DNA of 64,000 nucleotides from Pseudomonas ceruminis (GTDB lineage Bacteria; Pseudomonadota; Gammaproteobacteria; Pseudomonadales; Pseudomonadaceae): the NCBI RefSeq assembly GCF_021602025.1, contig NZ_BQHW01000006.1, positions 124,001-188,000 on the forward strand. The letters run 5' to 3'. The notes under the pieces are model-generated. The model was not told the origin of the DNA. It was given only the letters and a program-made list of their open reading frames with translations, and did not search any database. This document shows positions 1 to 9,766 of this stretch, one piece after another. Position 1 is the first letter of the stretch. Every line of letters begins with the position of its first letter. The position numbers and the translations under genes are program-made.

Positions 1-1170
1 GTTGTCGATGACCTTCTGGAAGTTGGCGTTGAGCAGTGAGGAAACGTGCGGGATCTTCGACTCGATGTACTCTTTGTTGGCCCCGTGAACGCGGGCGTAC
101 TCGACGTTCTCGTCGTAGATGTCCAGTTGATAGCCCTTGCCGATCAGGCGCTCGGCCAGTTCCACCAGCGGGCTTTCACGCAGGTCATCGGTGCCGGCCT
201 TGAAGCTCAGGCCAAGCAGGGCCACCTTGCGCTTGTCGTGCGCTTCGATCAGTTCGAAGGCGTTCTGCACCTGCGACTCGTTGCTGCGCATCAGCGAATC
301 GAGCAGCGGTGCCCGCACGTCGAGGCTGGCGGCGCGGTAGGTGAGGGCGCGTACATCCTTGGGCAGGCACGAGCCGCCGAAGGCAAAACCTGGGCGCATG
401 TAGTACTGCGACAGGTTCAGTACCTTGTCCTGGCAGACCACGTCCATCACATCGCGGCCGTCGACACCGACCGCCTTGGCGATGTTGCCGATTTCGTTGG
501 CGAAGGTGACCTTGGTGGCGTGCCAGACGTTGCAGGTGTACTTGATCATCTCGGCGACTTCGATGGGCTTGCGGATCACCGGTGCATCGAGTTCTTCGTA
601 CAGGCTTTGCAGCACATCGCCGCTGGCGCTGTCCAGTTCGCCAATGACGGTCATCGGTGGGTGGTCGTAGTCCTTGATCGCGGTACTTTCACGCAGGAAC
701 TCAGGGTTGACGGCCACGCCGAAGTCGATACCGGCCTTTTTGCCCGAGCAATCTTCGAGAATCGGGATGACCACGTTCTTGACCGTGCCTGGCAGCACGG
801 TGCTGCGCACCACGATGGTGTGGCGGCGGGTGGTGTCACGCAGCACATACCCGATTTCGCGGCACACCGATTCGATGTACTCCAGCCCCAGGTCGCCGTT
901 TTTCTTGCTGGGGGTGCCGACGCAGATCATCGATACGTCGCTGGCGCGGATGGCTTCGGCGAAATCGGTGGTGCCGCGCAGCCGGCCGTTGGCGATGCCT
1001 TGTTGCAGCAGTGCTTCCAGGCCAGGTTCGACGATGGGCGACTTGCCCTGGTTGATCAGGTCGATTTTGGTGCGGGACACGTCCACACCGATCACGTCAT
1101 GACCTCGCGCCGTCAGGCAACCTGCACAGACCGCACCCACATAACCCAAACCAAAGATGCTGATACGCAT
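1..1170 (-). CDS. algD: GDP-mannose 6-dehydrogenase AlgD, 3' end outside window
   Basis: Oxidises GDP-mannose to GDP-mannuronate with two NAD+, the committed cytoplasmic step of alginate synthesis. The N-terminus MRISIFGLGYVGAVCAGCL carries the Rossmann GxGxxG motif at residues 7-12. The catalytic cysteine lies in FGGSCLPKD, and codon counting places it at residue 268, its position in known AlgD. Start is ATG at 1170 with GAGGTGA a few bases upstream. The frame is open to the left edge (390 codons), so roughly 45 C-terminal residues of a ~436-residue family are missing. It should be the first gene of the alginate operon running leftward. UDP-glucose 6-dehydrogenase is the alternative, but the N-terminal sequence and the promoter favour AlgD. 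Confidence 0.93.
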   Translation of the reverse strand, partial: MRISIFGLGYVGAVCAGCLTARGHDVIGVDVSRTKIDLINQGKSPIVEPGLEALLQQGIANGRLRGTTDFAEAIRASDVSMICVGTPSKKNGDLGLEYIESVCREIGYVLRDTTRRHTIVVRSTVLPGTVKNVVIPILEDCSGKKAGIDFGVAVNPEFLRESTAIKDYDHPPMTVIGELDSASGDVLQSLYEELDAPVIRKPIEVAEMIKYTCNVWHATKVTFANEIGNIAKAVGVDGRDVMDVVCQDKVLNLSQYYMRPGFAFGGSCLPKDVRALTYRAASLDVRAPLLDSLMRSNESQVQNAFELIEAHDKRKVALLGLSFKAGTDDLRESPLVELAERLIGKGYQLDIYDENVEYARVHGANKEYIESKIPHVSSLLNANFQKVIDN

Positions 1171-1612
1171 CGCTATCACCTCATGTGTTTATCACGCCAG
1201 CTCTTCCGGGAAGAGCCGGACCGGATTGATTAACAACAGTTTTAAGGCGCACGGCTCCCTGGCGAATGCACACTTCACCGCGCGCAGGCATGAATAAATC
1301 TGGAGCGCACAAAGTTATGCACTCAAAGTAGGCAGTTATTAGCCGTTTATTTAAAGGCGTGCCCTGAAATGCAGCCGTCTTCATTGCAATGCGCTACTTG
1401 GCGCGTTGCTGTGCTTGTTTTTTCAAGTGGAAAAACCCTTTGAAATCAACCACTAGGACGAGTTAAAGGGGGCGCGACTCTCCTGCATGGACAGGGCGTT
1501 CAGGGGAACCTGTGGCACCTGTAGAAGTTGTTGGGGCGGGTGTTTGATACCTGCCGGTTGTCATCTGTAAGTCATCTCTCACACCGTGAGTGCATGAAAT
1601 TCGTTACGGCAC

Positions 1613-1640
1613 TATGAGCGATAGGTCATAGGAGAAGTTC
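1613..1640 (-). promoter_or_regulatory. AlgU (sigma-22/RpoE-like) promoter of algD
   Basis: On the minus strand GAACTT (1640-1635) is followed by a 17-base spacer and TCATA (1617-1613). This fits the extracytoplasmic-function sigma promoter known for algD in P. aeruginosa (GAACTT, then a TC-rich -10). A start near 1606 would give an untranslated leader of about 435 nt before the algD ATG, comparable with the long leader known for this gene. Motif match only; no transcript evidence. Confidence 0.75.
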
Positions 1641-1807
1641 CTGGGTGGGTTCGGCCTCCATGAAAGATTTCTAAATAATTTTTCAGTGGCAAATACTTTC
1701 ATATTGATAGCACGCAGGTCTTTTACCCCTGTGTATAAAGGGCGAGCGTGAAGCGGGATGTTTTAATGCCAGCATCGAAAAAATTTTTTCAAAATTCGTC
1801 AAAAAAG

Positions 1808-1816
1808 TACGAACGG
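1808..1816 (-). promoter_or_regulatory. Possible AlgR-type site upstream of algD
   Basis: The minus strand reads CCGTTCGTA, one base from the AlgR site CCGTTCGTC known at the P. aeruginosa algD promoter. It lies about 200 bp upstream of the inferred start and beside an A6T6 tract (1777-1790). A nine-base near match is weak evidence alone; the location is what makes it plausible. Confidence 0.35.
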
Positions 1817-2116
1817 TCTTATGACGTTTGGCGATAAAGATAGGGTTGACGGTTTTGTGGCGCCATTTGTTTGGCATGGTGGCGCTATGGTTCGCGGTTT
1901 TGCAGGCTGTAGTGAAGGCGGTTTGCCTGCAGCGTTGGCCGCGTTAGCAGGGGGGGAAGGAAGAAGGCGCTCGATTGGGCAAGCGTTGTGCTGAGCACCG
2001 TAGAAAAGCTTGTTCGCAAGACCGAATAGCTACAAAGCGCGGAGCGCTTGCGGGCGCGATAGCGCAACCCAGGGGCCTGAATACTCCCCCCAAGCTGGCT
2101 ACCGCGGCTTGGGCAA

Positions 2117-2896
2117 TCAATCGGCAGGCTGGTCGCGCAAAAACACCAGGTGATCAGGTTTGGACTGCTCTGCACTGTAGTAGTAGCCCTGCACAGCAAA
2201 TGCCTTGAGTTGCTCCGGGTCATTGATGCGTTGCTCGATCACGAAGCGGCTCATCATGCCCCGGGCTTTCTTGGCATAGAAGCTGATGATCTTGTATTGG
2301 CCGTTCTTGTAGTCCTTGAAGTCGACGTTGATCACCCGAGCCTTCAAGGCGCTGCGTTTCACCGCGCTGAAGTACTCATTGCTGGCCAGGTTCAGCAACA
2401 CGTCGTCACCCTGTTCGGCCAGGGCCTGGTTCAGCCATTCGCTGATGCGCGTACCCCAGAAGGCATACAAATCCTTGCCGCGGGCGTTGGCCAGTTTGGT
2501 GCCCATTTCGAGGCGGTAGGGCTGCATCAGGTCGAGTGGGCGCAGCAGGCCATAGAGGCCGGAGAGCATGCGCAGGTGCTGTTGGGCATAGGTGAAGTCG
2601 TCTTCGCCCAGGGTTTCTGCATCCAGGCCGGTGTACACATCACCTTTGAAGGCCAGCAATGCCTGCTTGGCGTTGGCCGGGGTGAAGTCCGGGGTCCAAC
2701 TGCCGAAGCGTGCGGCGTTAAGGCCGGCCAGCTTGTCCGACAGGTGCATCAGCTCGCTGATCTGTGCAGGTGAAAGTTCGCGCAGTTGCACGATCAGTTC
2801 CTGGGAGTCGTCCAGGTACTGGGGCAGGGTGAAACGCTCGGTCACCGGTTTGGTGTCGTAGTCGAGGGTCTTGGCGGGGGAAATCACCGTCAGCAT
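2117..2896 (-). CDS. yaaA: Peroxide stress protein YaaA (DUF328)
   Basis: Product of 259 residues. YaaA proteins limit free iron and DNA damage during peroxide stress in E. coli and bind DNA. The start [13 protein letters not shown] is the family N-terminus. ATG at 2896 has AGGAG about ten bases upstream, so I rejected a 26-residue upstream extension in the same frame. Conserved internal blocks include [28 protein letters not shown] and [10 protein letters not shown], with [10 protein letters not shown] near the C-terminus. It diverges from the deacetylase gene across about 136 bp. Confidence 0.93.
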   Translation of the reverse strand: MLTVISPAKTLDYDTKPVTERFTLPQYLDDSQELIVQLRELSPAQISELMHLSDKLAGLNAARFGSWTPDFTPANAKQALLAFKGDVYTGLDAETLGEDDFTYAQQHLRMLSGLYGLLRPLDLMQPYRLEMGTKLANARGKDLYAFWGTRISEWLNQALAEQGDDVLLNLASNEYFSAVKRSALKARVINVDFKDYKNGQYKIISFYAKKARGMMSRFVIEQRINDPEQLKAFAVQGYYYSAEQSKPDHLVFLRDQPAD

Positions 2897-3032
2897 CGGG
2901 TCGGCTCCTGGAATGGTTGCCGGGGATTCTACGGATCGGGGAGGGGAACGCCAAACTATGACGACAATAGTCACAGACCATCGCCGAAGCAGGCGCTATA
3001 GTGCGCGTTTCGTTGTCACGGAGAGACCGATC

Positions 3033-4160
3033 GTGCGCATTGCCGCTGCTTTGCTGGCCTCGTTGTTGAGCTGGGTCGTCCAGGCTGCCCCTGTTCCCCC
3101 GGCCAGCCTCGACCGCAGCCTGTGGCCGGAGCAACTGGACAGCCCAGCGCTGTTCGATGTCGCCTCGCGCGCGGAGATTCTTTCATTTGCCCGGGTATTG
3201 CATGAAAGCGAGCTGCTTGATGACGGTGCACTGGCGGCTCGCCTGGGCTTGCGACAGATCAACCTACAGAAGATACGGGCCCTGCGGGCGCGCATGTGGC
3301 AGCGGCTGTGGCAGGGTTACCAGCAGGCGCAGCGCAGCTGCGAGCAGGATGCCTCGTTCTGCTATCTGGTCGAATCCATGGCTGATCTGCGCACAAAAGC
3401 AGCTACGTTCGCCGCTGATGTCGGCACGTTTTACACCGGCTGGATCGAGCCCAGCCACCAGTTTCATGTGCGCTATCTGAATGAGCAGTTGCGCAAGGCA
3501 GCGGTGTTGCCGCAGATCAGCAGTGAGGTTGAACGGCTGTCCAACCGTGAACGCAACGGCGACGAATTGAACGACCGTATGTTCCTGCTCTCGTTCGTGG
3601 GGGGGCCTGGGCCTGAGGGGGGGACCACCGATACGCTCACGGCCTATCTGCGCAAGCAGAAGATGCAGGGCACCTTCTTCGTGTTGGGCAACCGCTTGCA
3701 GCAGCGCCGCGACGCCGCGCCTGGCAACGCCCTGGGCGAGCTCTACCGCGGGCAGTGCGTGGGTATACAAGGCTGGGAGTACCGCTCCCATGCGCAATGG
3801 CAGGGCTGGCAGGATTCGCTCAAGCGCAGCCAGGCGCGGGTCCAGGCAGACCTGCCTGAGCAGTACGTGCCGCTGTTCCGCCCCCCCTACGGACAGCGCC
3901 GGGCCGATGGCGAGGCGTTCATGGCCAGCCAGCAGCTGCAGGTGTCGCTATGGGATATAGATGGACAGGATGATGGCCCGCTGACGGCTGAGGCCTCGGC
4001 CCAGCGGGTGGTGACCTTGATGCTGCTGTGGCGCAAGGGGGTGATCCAGTTCCACGATGCCCTGCCCAAGGCGCAGACGGCGGTCGAATGGCTGCTGCGC
4101 AACACCGCCCAGAGCGGTATCGGTTGGGAGGATTGCCACGAATATGCCGCGCACGAATAG
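3033..4160 (+). CDS. Secreted polysaccharide deacetylase-fold protein with degenerate metal site
   Basis: Product of 375 residues from a GTG start at 3033, preceded by GGAGAG. The start yields a signal peptide (VRIAAALLASLLSWVVQAA), so the protein is exported. Residues about 20-185 are helical with no family I recognise. From about 190 the NodB homology fold is clear: LLSFVGGPGPEGGTTDT aligns with the canonical (T/S)FDDGP block, then TFFVLGNRL, LFRPPYG, LWDIDGQDD and VIQFHDALP. The two aspartates of the DDG motif are replaced (SFVGGP). The His-box is GWEYRSHAQW rather than an HxxxH pair, so metal binding is doubtful. The arginine-proline and late histidine motifs remain. It may be a pseudoenzyme or may bind rather than cleave polysaccharide. 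Confidence 0.8.
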   Translation: MRIAAALLASLLSWVVQAAPVPPASLDRSLWPEQLDSPALFDVASRAEILSFARVLHESELLDDGALAARLGLRQINLQKIRALRARMWQRLWQGYQQAQRSCEQDASFCYLVESMADLRTKAATFAADVGTFYTGWIEPSHQFHVRYLNEQLRKAAVLPQISSEVERLSNRERNGDELNDRMFLLSFVGGPGPEGGTTDTLTAYLRKQKMQGTFFVLGNRLQQRRDAAPGNALGELYRGQCVGIQGWEYRSHAQWQGWQDSLKRSQARVQADLPEQYVPLFRPPYGQRRADGEAFMASQQLQVSLWDIDGQDDGPLTAEASAQRVVTLMLLWRKGVIQFHDALPKAQTAVEWLLRNTAQSGIGWEDCHEYAAHE

Positions 4161-4442
4161 AGGGTCTGACTTCTGACTGTAGTCCCGTCTGGCCCGAGCG
4201 CCAAGGGCTGTTCGTCAATCGGAAAAATAAACTTCACCAGCACGTAAAAATGCTTTTTTTAGTCATCGTTTTTGCTGTATGAAGAAACCAGACAGCCGAT
4301 TCCTGCAGCACAGGTGGCGTCATCCAGGCCCACCTTGCCAGGTTCACTTCCCGCCCGTAGCAACGCGGATACGGGGAGAACGGCAGTCACTCTGCGGCGC
4401 AGCAGACCGCGCCGTGTGGCTTCGACATAAGGTGACCCGAGT

Positions 4443-5837
4443 ATGGATGACCAAGGACGCAACCCTTCCTCCAGCAAGCCAATCCTCTATGTGCTCGATA
4501 CCAACGTCCTGATTCACGACCCCAACGCTTTGCTCAACTTCGAGGAGCACCACGTCGCCATTCCGATGACGGTGCTGGAGGAACTCGACAAGCTCAAGAC
4601 CGGTAAACAGACCATCGCCGCCGAATGTCGCCAGGCCATCCGCCTGATCGACCAGACCCTCGGTGACGCTTCGCCCAGCGATGTCGAGCAGGGCGTGCCG
4701 ATCCAACGTAACAAGAGTGGGCCCAAAGGCTTCCTGTCGATCCTGATGAGCCCGCGCAACGAACCGAACAAGCTGCTCCCGGAAACCCTCAACGACAACA
4801 TCATCATCAACCAGTTGCTGGAACTGCGGGCCAAGCGCACCGACCTGGACGTGGTGCTGGTCACCAAAGACATCAACATGCGCCTGAAGGCGCGCGCCTG
4901 TGGTATCGCGGCCGAGGACTACAGCACCGACCAGTTGGTGGATGACGTGTCGCTGCTGTCCAAGGGCTACCACTCAGTCTCCGGCTCGTTCTGGGACCGG
5001 GTCAGCAAGGTCGATACCCGCCAGGAGCGTGGCCGCACCTGGCATCGGGTGCAATTGATCGACAACCTGCCGGCGGTGCACGTCAACGAGTTCATCATCG
5101 ATGAGCAAGGGTTCGTTGGCTGGATCAAGGGCATACGCAACGACGAGTTGCTGCTGCTCGACCTGCACCAGGAGCCGCTGCTGCACCAGGAGGCCTGGGG
5201 GCTGAAGCCGCGGGACATCCATCAGAGCCTGGCGCTGTTCGCCCTGCTCGACCCGGATATCCACCTGGTCAACCTGACCGGTGCCGCCGGTTCCGGCAAG
5301 ACCATCCTGGCCTTGGCCGCGGCGATCGAACAGACCATGGTCAGCAAGCGCTATCGGCGTATCATCGCCACCCGTAGCGTACAGGGGCTGGACCAGGAGA
5401 TCGGCTTCCTGCCGGGCACCGAAGCGGAGAAGATGGAGCCTTGGCTGGGCGCCATCACCGACAACCTCGAAGCCTTGCACATGGATGATGAAAGCACCCA
5501 TGGCAGCGTCGAATACATCCTCGAGCGGGTACCGCTGCAGTTCAAGTCGTTGAACTACATCCGTGGCCGCAGCTTCCAGCAAAGCCTGATCCTGATCGAC
5601 GAGTGCCAGAACCTGACGCCGCACCAGATGAAAACCATCATCACCCGTGCCGGCTCTGGCTCCAAGGTGGTCTGCCTGGGCAACCTGGCGCAGATCGACA
5701 CCCCCTACCTGTCCGCGACCAGCTCGGGCCTGACTTATCTGACCGAGCGCTTCAAGGACTTCCCCCATGGCGTGCACATCACCCTGCAGGGCGTGCCCCG
5801 CTCGGTGCTGGCCGAGTACGCCGAGTCGCATCTGTAA
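4443..5837 (+). CDS. PIN domain / PhoH family ATPase (PhoH2 type)
   Basis: Product of 464 residues from ATG 4443 with AAGGTGA eight bases upstream. The N-terminal ~150 residues form a PIN nuclease domain (LYVLDTNVLIHDPNAL, then VLEELDKLK and LVTKDINMRLKA with acidic residues). A PhoH P-loop ATPase follows, with Walker A GAAGSGKT at about 280-287 and Walker B LILIDECQN at about 382-390. PIN-PhoH proteins are reported to be RNA-unwinding and RNA-cleaving enzymes in mycobacteria; the role in Pseudomonas is unsettled. The gene is monocistronic by layout, with a hairpin just past its stop. Confidence 0.9.
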   Translation: MDDQGRNPSSSKPILYVLDTNVLIHDPNALLNFEEHHVAIPMTVLEELDKLKTGKQTIAAECRQAIRLIDQTLGDASPSDVEQGVPIQRNKSGPKGFLSILMSPRNEPNKLLPETLNDNIIINQLLELRAKRTDLDVVLVTKDINMRLKARACGIAAEDYSTDQLVDDVSLLSKGYHSVSGSFWDRVSKVDTRQERGRTWHRVQLIDNLPAVHVNEFIIDEQGFVGWIKGIRNDELLLLDLHQEPLLHQEAWGLKPRDIHQSLALFALLDPDIHLVNLTGAAGSGKTILALAAAIEQTMVSKRYRRIIATRSVQGLDQEIGFLPGTEAEKMEPWLGAITDNLEALHMDDESTHGSVEYILERVPLQFKSLNYIRGRSFQQSLILIDECQNLTPHQMKTIITRAGSGSKVVCLGNLAQIDTPYLSATSSGLTYLTERFKDFPHGVHITLQGVPRSVLAEYAESHL

Positions 5838-5846
5838 ACCTTTCGA

Positions 5847-5868
5847 GCCGGGCGGTGCGCCGCCCGGC
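5847..5868 (+). terminator. GC-rich hairpin after the PhoH gene
   Basis: A perfect 9-bp stem (GCCGGGCGG / CCGCCCGGC) closes a TGCG loop nine bases past the stop. No T-run follows, so termination would be weak or Rho-assisted. A partial REP-like hairpin (5872-5897) follows. Confidence 0.5.
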
Positions 5869-5975
5869 CTCATTACGGGTTCGACCCGCGAAGAGGTCAC
5901 CACTGCCAGTACATTCCGCTGCTCAAACCTGACCCACAGGTTTACACTTTGGGTTCCCTTCACAGGAGCAGAGCA

Positions 5976-6446
5976 GTGCTGACACATCTTGATTCCCAGG
6001 GGCGGGCCAACATGGTCGACGTCACTGAAAAAGCCGTGACCGAGCGCGAGGCCACTGCCGAGGCGCGGGTGCGCATGTTGCCGCAGACCCTGCAGATGAT
6101 CGTCGACGGCGAACATCCCAAGGGCGATGTGTTCGCCGTGGCGCGCATTGCCGGGATCCAGGCGGCGAAGAAGACCAGTGACCTGATCCCGTTGTGCCAT
6201 CCGCTGATGCTGACCAGCGTCAAGGTCGAGCTGAGCGCCGAGGGGGCAGATGCCGTGCGTATCGTCGCCCGCTGCAAGCTGGCAGGGCAGACCGGGGTGG
6301 AGATGGAAGCACTGACCGCCGCCAGCGTTGCCGCGTTGACGATCTACGACATGTGCAAGGCCGTGGACAAGGGCATGGTGATCGAGCAGGTGCGCCTGCT
6401 GGAGAAGGTAGGCGGCAAGAGCGGCCACTACAAGGTGCAGGCGTGA
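5976..6446 (+). CDS. moaC: Cyclic pyranopterin monophosphate synthase MoaC
   Basis: Second step of molybdenum cofactor synthesis: converts the MoaA product to cyclic pyranopterin monophosphate. The 156-residue product contains the family blocks [50 protein letters not shown] and KSGH. I start it at GTG 5976 (VLTHLDSQG), preceded by CAGGAG, rather than at the upstream in-frame codon at 5949 that lies before this ribosome site. It heads moaC-moaD-moaE; no moaA is in the window. Confidence 0.95.
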   Translation: MLTHLDSQGRANMVDVTEKAVTEREATAEARVRMLPQTLQMIVDGEHPKGDVFAVARIAGIQAAKKTSDLIPLCHPLMLTSVKVELSAEGADAVRIVARCKLAGQTGVEMEALTAASVAALTIYDMCKAVDKGMVIEQVRLLEKVGGKSGHYKVQA

Positions 6447-6691
6447 TGAATGTGAAAGTGATGTATTTCGCCCGTTATCGCGAGTGCCTCGGCGTGGATG
6501 CCGAGCGCCTGGACGGTGACTTCAAGGTGGTTGACGATGTGCGCCAGGCCCTGGTGGCCAAAGGCGGTCAGTATGAGGTGCTGGCCGAGCAGAACCTGAT
6601 GTGCGCACGCAACGAGGAACTGTGCAGGCTCGACGAGCCGCTGCAAACAGGCGATGAGGTGGCGTTCTTCCCACCGGTAACCGGAGGCTGA
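6446..6691 (+). CDS. moaD: Molybdopterin synthase sulfur-carrier subunit MoaD
   Basis: Product of 81 residues with a ubiquitin-like fold ending in the diagnostic Gly-Gly (PPVTGG). The terminal glycine is adenylated and thiolated, and MoaE uses it to insert the dithiolene sulfurs. ATG at 6446 shares its first base with the moaC stop (TGATG), a translational-coupling arrangement. Start residues [13 protein letters not shown] match the family N-terminus. Confidence 0.93.
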   Translation: MNVKVMYFARYRECLGVDAERLDGDFKVVDDVRQALVAKGGQYEVLAEQNLMCARNEELCRLDEPLQTGDEVAFFPPVTGG

Positions 6692-6693
6692 AG

Positions 6694-7140
6694 ATGGCGG
6701 TGCGAGTGCAGGAAACGACGTTCGACCCGGGGTTTGAGGTCAACGCCATGCACGCCGCCAATGTCGGCGTGGGCGCCGTGGTCGGCTTTGTCGGCTATGT
6801 GCGTGATTTCAACGATGGTCGGGATGTGGCGGGCATGTTCCTCGAACATTACCCCGGTATGACCGAGAAAGCCCTGGCCAAGATCGTGGTCGAGGCCGAG
6901 CAGCGCTGGCCCTTGCTCAAGGTTGAGGTGTTGCACCGCATCGGTGCGCTGGAGCCGGGCGAGCCGATTGTGTTCGTCGGTGTGGCCAGCGCCCATCGGC
7001 AGGCAGCATTCGATGCCTGCAACTTCATCATGGATTATTTGAAGACCCGGGCGCCGTTCTGGAAGAAGGAGAATACCCAGGAGGGGCCGCGGTGGGTGGA
7101 AGGCAAGCAGAGCGATCAGGAAGCGGCGGGGCGATGGTAG
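6694..7140 (+). CDS. moaE: Molybdopterin synthase catalytic subunit MoaE
   Basis: Product of 148 residues. Forms the heterotetramer with MoaD that converts cyclic pyranopterin monophosphate to molybdopterin. Family signatures are VGAVVGFVGYVRD, MFLEHYPGMTEKAL, VLHRIGALEPGEPIVFVGVAS, HRQAAFDACNFIMDYLK and a PFWKKE block holding the active-site lysine. Start ATG 6694, two bases after the moaD stop. Last gene of the moa operon; the next gene is convergent. Confidence 0.95.
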   Translation: MAVRVQETTFDPGFEVNAMHAANVGVGAVVGFVGYVRDFNDGRDVAGMFLEHYPGMTEKALAKIVVEAEQRWPLLKVEVLHRIGALEPGEPIVFVGVASAHRQAAFDACNFIMDYLKTRAPFWKKENTQEGPRWVEGKQSDQEAAGRW

Positions 7141-7172
7141 AGAAGGCGTAGCTCTTCAGGGCCAAGCCCTGG

Positions 7173-7192
7173 ATCGCCGGCAAGCCGGCGAT
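7173..7192. terminator. Hairpin between convergent moaE and rhlB
   Basis: A perfect 8-bp stem, ATCGCCGG / CCGGCGAT, closes a CAAG loop between two converging genes. No T-run. It may be a shared weak terminator or a fragment of a repeated palindrome. Confidence 0.4.
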
Positions 7193-7214
7193 TGGGCTGC
7201 AAAGCAACGCTGCA

Positions 7215-8675
7215 TCAGTGATGCTTGCGCGGCACCGGCTTCAGCAGTTCATCCGGCGGCATCTCGCACTTGATCTTGCGCCCCAGCAGGGTTTCGATAG
7301 CGGGCAGCTGGTACGAGTCATCCTCGCCGGCAAAGCTGATCGACACACCGCTGGTACCGGCACGGCCGGTACGGCCGATGCGGTGCACATAGTCGTCCGG
7401 GTCTTCCGGTAGGGTGAAGTTGATCACGTGGCTGATGCCGTCGATGTGAATGCCCCGTCCCGCAACGTCGGTGGCCACCAGTACGGTGATGCGGCCTTCA
7501 CGGAAGCTCTCAAGGGTACGGATCCGCTTGTGCTGCGGTACGTCGCCCGACAGCTGGGCCGCATTGATACCGTCGCGCACGAGCTTTTCCTCGATGCGTC
7601 GCACTTCGTCCTTGCGGTTGGCAAACACCATCACCCGTTCCCACTTGTTCTGGGTTACCAGGTTGTACAGCAGCTTGTACTTGTCGCTGCCGGCCACCGC
7701 GTACACGTGCTGTTCCACGGTTTCGCTGGCGACGTTCTCTGGCTCGATCTCGACGATGGCCGGGTCGGTGGTCCACTGCTTGGCCAGGTTCATCACATCG
7801 TCGGTGAAGGTGGCGGAAAACAGCAGGGTCTGGCGTTCGCTCTTGGGCGGGGTCTGGCGAATGATCTGCCGTACCTGGGGAATGAAACCCATGTCGAGCA
7901 TGCGGTCGGCTTCGTCCAGCACCATCACCTCGACCATGTCCAGGTGCACTTCGCCGCGCTGGTTGAAGTCCAGCAGTCGCCCTGGGGTAGCCACCAGGAT
8001 GTCGCAGTGGCGTGCTTCCAAGGCCTTGAGCTGCTTGTCGAAGTCCATGCCACCGACGAAACTCATCACGTTCAGGCCGCTGTACTTGGTCAGGGCGGCG
8101 GCGTCCTTGGCGATCTGCACCACCAGCTCGCGGGTCGGCGCGATGATCAGTGCACGCGGCTCGCCCATATAGCGTTCCTTGGGCGGCGGCGTTTGCTGCA
8201 ACTGGGAAATGATCGAGATAAGGAACGCGGCAGTCTTGCCGGTGCCGGTCTGGGCGCGGCCGATAGCATCTTTGCCGCGCAGGGTGTAACCCAGTACCTG
8301 CGCCTGGATCGGCGTGCAGTACGGGAAGCCCAGGTCGTGGATGGCGTGCATCAGCTCGTTGGAGAGCTTGAAGTCATGGAAGCGGGTCTTGCCTTCCTGC
8401 GGTTCGACGACGAAGTCTTCCGGTTTCCACAGGCTGGCCTGGGGTTTGGGCTTGCGTTCGCGGCGCGCTTTGTCCTTGGCCGGCTTTTCGGCATGTGGCG
8501 CGGCGGCGTGCGCTTGGGTTTTGTCGCCGGTGTGGGTGCGCGGCTTGTCGTGCTGCGGCGCGTGCTGAGCCAGGGGTGCTGCGGCAGGCGCAGGCGGCGT
8601 GACGCTGGCAGCAGGAGCGGCGGCCTGAGGCGCGGCGTCTCCCTTGCCGAATATTTTCTTGAGTGCCTTGAGCAC
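7215..8675 (-). CDS. rhlB: DEAD-box ATP-dependent RNA helicase RhlB
   Basis: Product of 486 residues from a GTG start ([13 protein letters not shown]) at 8675; the ribosome site is weak (GACGAGA). Residues 1 to about 85 are an Ala/Pro/Lys/His-rich, probably disordered tail. The helicase core then shows the Q motif ([11 protein letters not shown]), motif I AQTGTGKT near 140, [23 protein letters not shown] near 250, [17 protein letters not shown] and [10 protein letters not shown]. The sequence resembles RhlB, the degradosome helicase, with the long N-terminal tail typical of Pseudomonas; RhlE is the alternative. Confidence 0.88.
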   Translation of the reverse strand: MLKALKKIFGKGDAAPQAAAPAASVTPPAPAAAPLAQHAPQHDKPRTHTGDKTQAHAAAPHAEKPAKDKARRERKPKPQASLWKPEDFVVEPQEGKTRFHDFKLSNELMHAIHDLGFPYCTPIQAQVLGYTLRGKDAIGRAQTGTGKTAAFLISIISQLQQTPPPKERYMGEPRALIIAPTRELVVQIAKDAAALTKYSGLNVMSFVGGMDFDKQLKALEARHCDILVATPGRLLDFNQRGEVHLDMVEVMVLDEADRMLDMGFIPQVRQIIRQTPPKSERQTLLFSATFTDDVMNLAKQWTTDPAIVEIEPENVASETVEQHVYAVAGSDKYKLLYNLVTQNKWERVMVFANRKDEVRRIEEKLVRDGINAAQLSGDVPQHKRIRTLESFREGRITVLVATDVAGRGIHIDGISHVINFTLPEDPDDYVHRIGRTGRAGTSGVSISFAGEDDSYQLPAIETLLGRKIKCEMPPDELLKPVPRKHH

Positions 8676-8776
8676 GATCGTCTCGTCAACTGGTTAAGGA
8701 ATGTACGCCCGGCAGTGTAATGCAAGAACCGGGCGCGGCGTAGCGGAATACGCCCACAACTACAGGCGAGCCCTGC

Positions 8777-9766
<990 letters not shown>

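Larger units (their letters stand above)
1171..2116. other. Long non-coding algD upstream region
   Basis: About 950 bases with no convincing gene. Bases 1171-1606 would be the algD leader. Bases 1672-1815 are strikingly AT-rich for this genome and include the self-complementary tract GAAAAAATTTTTTC at 1777-1790, as expected of bent regulatory DNA bound by nucleoid proteins or IHF. Bases 1880-2116 return to high GC and show nothing I can name. Short open frames here (minus 1683-1877, minus 1885-2223) have no family resemblance, and the second overlaps yaaA in another frame. Confidence 0.7.

Noticed and set aside
1683-1877. A 64-codon minus frame in the algD upstream region
   Set aside because: It lies in the AT-rich regulatory tract, lacks a good start and shows no family features.
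1885-2223. A 112-codon minus frame near the yaaA end
   Set aside because: It overlaps yaaA in another frame, has no ribosome site and no recognisable composition of a protein.
3594-3625. Frameshift in the G-rich run of the deacetylase gene
   Set aside because: The reading frame stays open with the downstream NodB motifs in register, so the loss of DDG looks like substitution rather than a broken gene.
5838-5975. Molybdenum cofactor riboswitch upstream of moaC
   Set aside because: The only structure is a simple 9-bp hairpin and a REP fragment near the PhoH gene stop; the multi-stem riboswitch fold is not apparent.
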